Origin: Streptomyces atroolivaceus
GTDB taxonomy: Bacteria; Actinomycetota; Actinomycetes; Streptomycetales; Streptomycetaceae
NCBI RefSeq assembly: GCF_000717025.1
Contig: NZ_JNXG01000013.1
Coordinates: 124,001-188,000, forward strand
Direction of reading: 5' to 3'
Length of the DNA: 64,000 nt
Below, piece after piece: positions 62,965 to 64,000 of this stretch. The position numbers were made by a program, and so were the translations under genes. The stretch's first letter is position 1. The number at the start of each line of letters is the position of its first letter. The notes below the pieces were generated by a model. That model saw only the letters and a list, made by a program, of their open reading frames with translations. It was not told the origin of the DNA and did no database searches.

Positions 62965-64000
62965 TCAGGCGCCGTCACGGGCGCGTACGGGCACCCAGCG
63001 TGCCCGGTGGCGGTGCCGCTCGTCCGGGGGTGCCGCGCCGGGATCCCGGCCCGACCCCAGCAGCCCCAGGAGGAATCCCGCCGGGATGGTGACCAGGCCC
63101 GGGGTCTGGAGCGGGAAGACGTCGAAGTCCCACTCCGGGAAGAGCGCGACCGGTGTGCCGGAGAAGGCCGGTGACAGGATCATCAGGATCCCGATCAGCG
63201 GAAGCGTCCCGTACACGGTCCACCGCACCCCGCGGGCGTTGAAGCGCGGTCGGAACAGGGCGTACAGCAGGACGGGCGGCAGGATGGAGGCCGCTGCCGC
63301 GAACGACAGGGAGAGCAGCACCTGCGGGTTGCGGTCGTGGGTGTAGGCCGAGAGGAGTACCGCGAGCGCCCCGATGCCGACGACGGCCCAGCGGGCGTGC
63401 CGGATCTCCCTGCTGGAGGCCTTGCCCTCTCCCTGCGCACCCGACTTGACCGTGAAGTCGCGGGCCAGGGACGAGGCCGCGGCGAGGGTTATCCCGGCGA
63501 CCGCGGCCAGGGTGGTGGCGAACGCGGCGCAGGCCACGAGCGCGAACAGGGGGCTGTCGCGCGGCCCGGCCGCCCCGGGGTCGAGGGCGCTGGTCACCAT
63601 CAGAAGGGCGGTGCCTCCGGCCGGATCGGCGGCGTGCAGCAGGTCCCGGCCCACGAGGGCGGAGGCGCCGAGTCCGACGACGACGATGCCGGCGCACAGC
63701 AGGGCGACGGGGCCCACGGCCCAGATGCCGGCCCGCCGGGCGGTCCAGGCGTCACGGATCGGATGGAGCCGCATCATGATGTGCGGCATGCAGGCGGCGC
63801 CGAGTACGAGGGTGGTCTGGAAGCCGATCAGGTCGAGTCCTCCCGCGAGTCCGTGGCCGAACTGCAGCCCGGGGCGCGCGTAGTCGCCACCCGCCTTGCT
63901 GCCCGCCTGCGCGGCGTCGAAGAGGGCGAACGGGGACCAGTCGAAGCGTGCGAGGACGAGTCCCGCGAGGAACGTGACCGCTCCCAGGACGACGGCCACC
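62965..64000 (-). CDS. Sodium/solute symporter (SSS family), 3' part only
   Basis: The open frame runs off the right edge of the window, so the N-terminus lies beyond base 64000. The visible ~345 residues contain about eight hydrophobic helices. The segments [25 protein letters not shown] and [15 protein letters not shown] resemble the cation/acetate (ActP-like) symporter branch of the family. It imports a small solute with sodium; acetate or another monocarboxylate is possible but not established. The C-terminus is a short Arg-rich tail. It converges with the gene at 62282. Confidence 0.88.
   Translation of the reverse strand, partial: VAVVLGAVTFLAGLVLARFDWSPFALFDAAQAGSKAGGDYARPGLQFGHGLAGGLDLIGFQTTLVLGAACMPHIMMRLHPIRDAWTARRAGIWAVGPVALLCAGIVVVGLGASALVGRDLLHAADPAGGTALLMVTSALDPGAAGPRDSPLFALVACAAFATTLAAVAGITLAAASSLARDFTVKSGAQGEGKASSREIRHARWAVVGIGALAVLLSAYTHDRNPQVLLSLSFAAAASILPPVLLYALFRPRFNARGVRWTVYGTLPLIGILMILSPAFSGTPVALFPEWDFDVFPLQTPGLVTIPAGFLLGLLGSGRDPGAAPPDERHRHRARWVPVRARDGA

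Overview
This window is chromosomal DNA from a Streptomyces or a very close actinomycete. The evidence is very high GC with strong third-codon GC bias, frequent GTG starts, purine-rich ribosome binding sites, long GTGA/ATGA-coupled operons, and characteristic genes: an ANTAR response regulator, DesA/DesB-type siderophore enzymes, a DGPF/ECF sigma pair, a DraG-family gene array and a trp cluster containing trpM. The gene order resembles, from memory, the core segment of Streptomyces coelicolor around liv - pyk - gltBD - trp - hisI.

Layout. 1-2.0 kb: the 3' part of an FdhF/YdeP-type molybdopterin oxidoreductase and a PaaI-type thioesterase. 3.0-8.6 kb: a complete branched-chain amino acid ABC importer (livKHMGF), ending in a strong shared terminator facing an ANTAR regulator. 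9.4-10.4 kb: tRNA-Leu(CAA), then a lower-GC HTH/LAGLIDADG-like gene wedged between the tRNA and pyruvate kinase. 10.4-24 kb: pyk, a Tat-exported 5'-nucleotidase-like phosphoesterase, a two-gene siderophore-type pair (hydroxylase and decarboxylase, no condensing enzymes), aminopeptidase N, chorismate mutase, a GH35 beta-galactosidase, a secreted trypsin, and a HExxH protein with a zinc ribbon. 24-35 kb: an ankyrin protein, an ECF sigma/DGPF operon divergent from a small DUF1579-like gene, a DEAD-box helicase with a cold-shock gene, a TetR regulator, a PNPOx-fold protein, a vWA protein, a rhomboid protease and an ArsB-like permease.

35.5-42 kb holds glutamate synthase gltBD. Its long upstream region carries a three-element match to the published GlnR box. 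42-45 kb: a secreted FG-GAP repeat protein and a CCC1/VIT1 transporter whose leader contains a hairpin plus T-run. 45.3-53.2 kb: a tightly overlapping seven-gene operon with four divergent ADP-ribosylglycohydrolase (DraG-like) paralogues, a PfkB/ribokinase-type kinase, a class III CoA-transferase and a CitE-like lyase. This is the least understood and most interesting unit in the window. 53.3-62.2 kb: lgt, a membrane-anchored DsbA-like thioredoxin, trpA, trpB, trpM, trpC, three small conserved membrane genes, trpE and hisI, all on the minus strand. The window ends with a mycothiol-isomerase-fold protein and the 3' part of a sodium/solute symporter.

No rRNA, CRISPR array, insertion sequence, integrase or prophage was seen. 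All assignments come from reading motifs and context. No database search was run, and start codons are judged from ribosome binding sites and family expectation.
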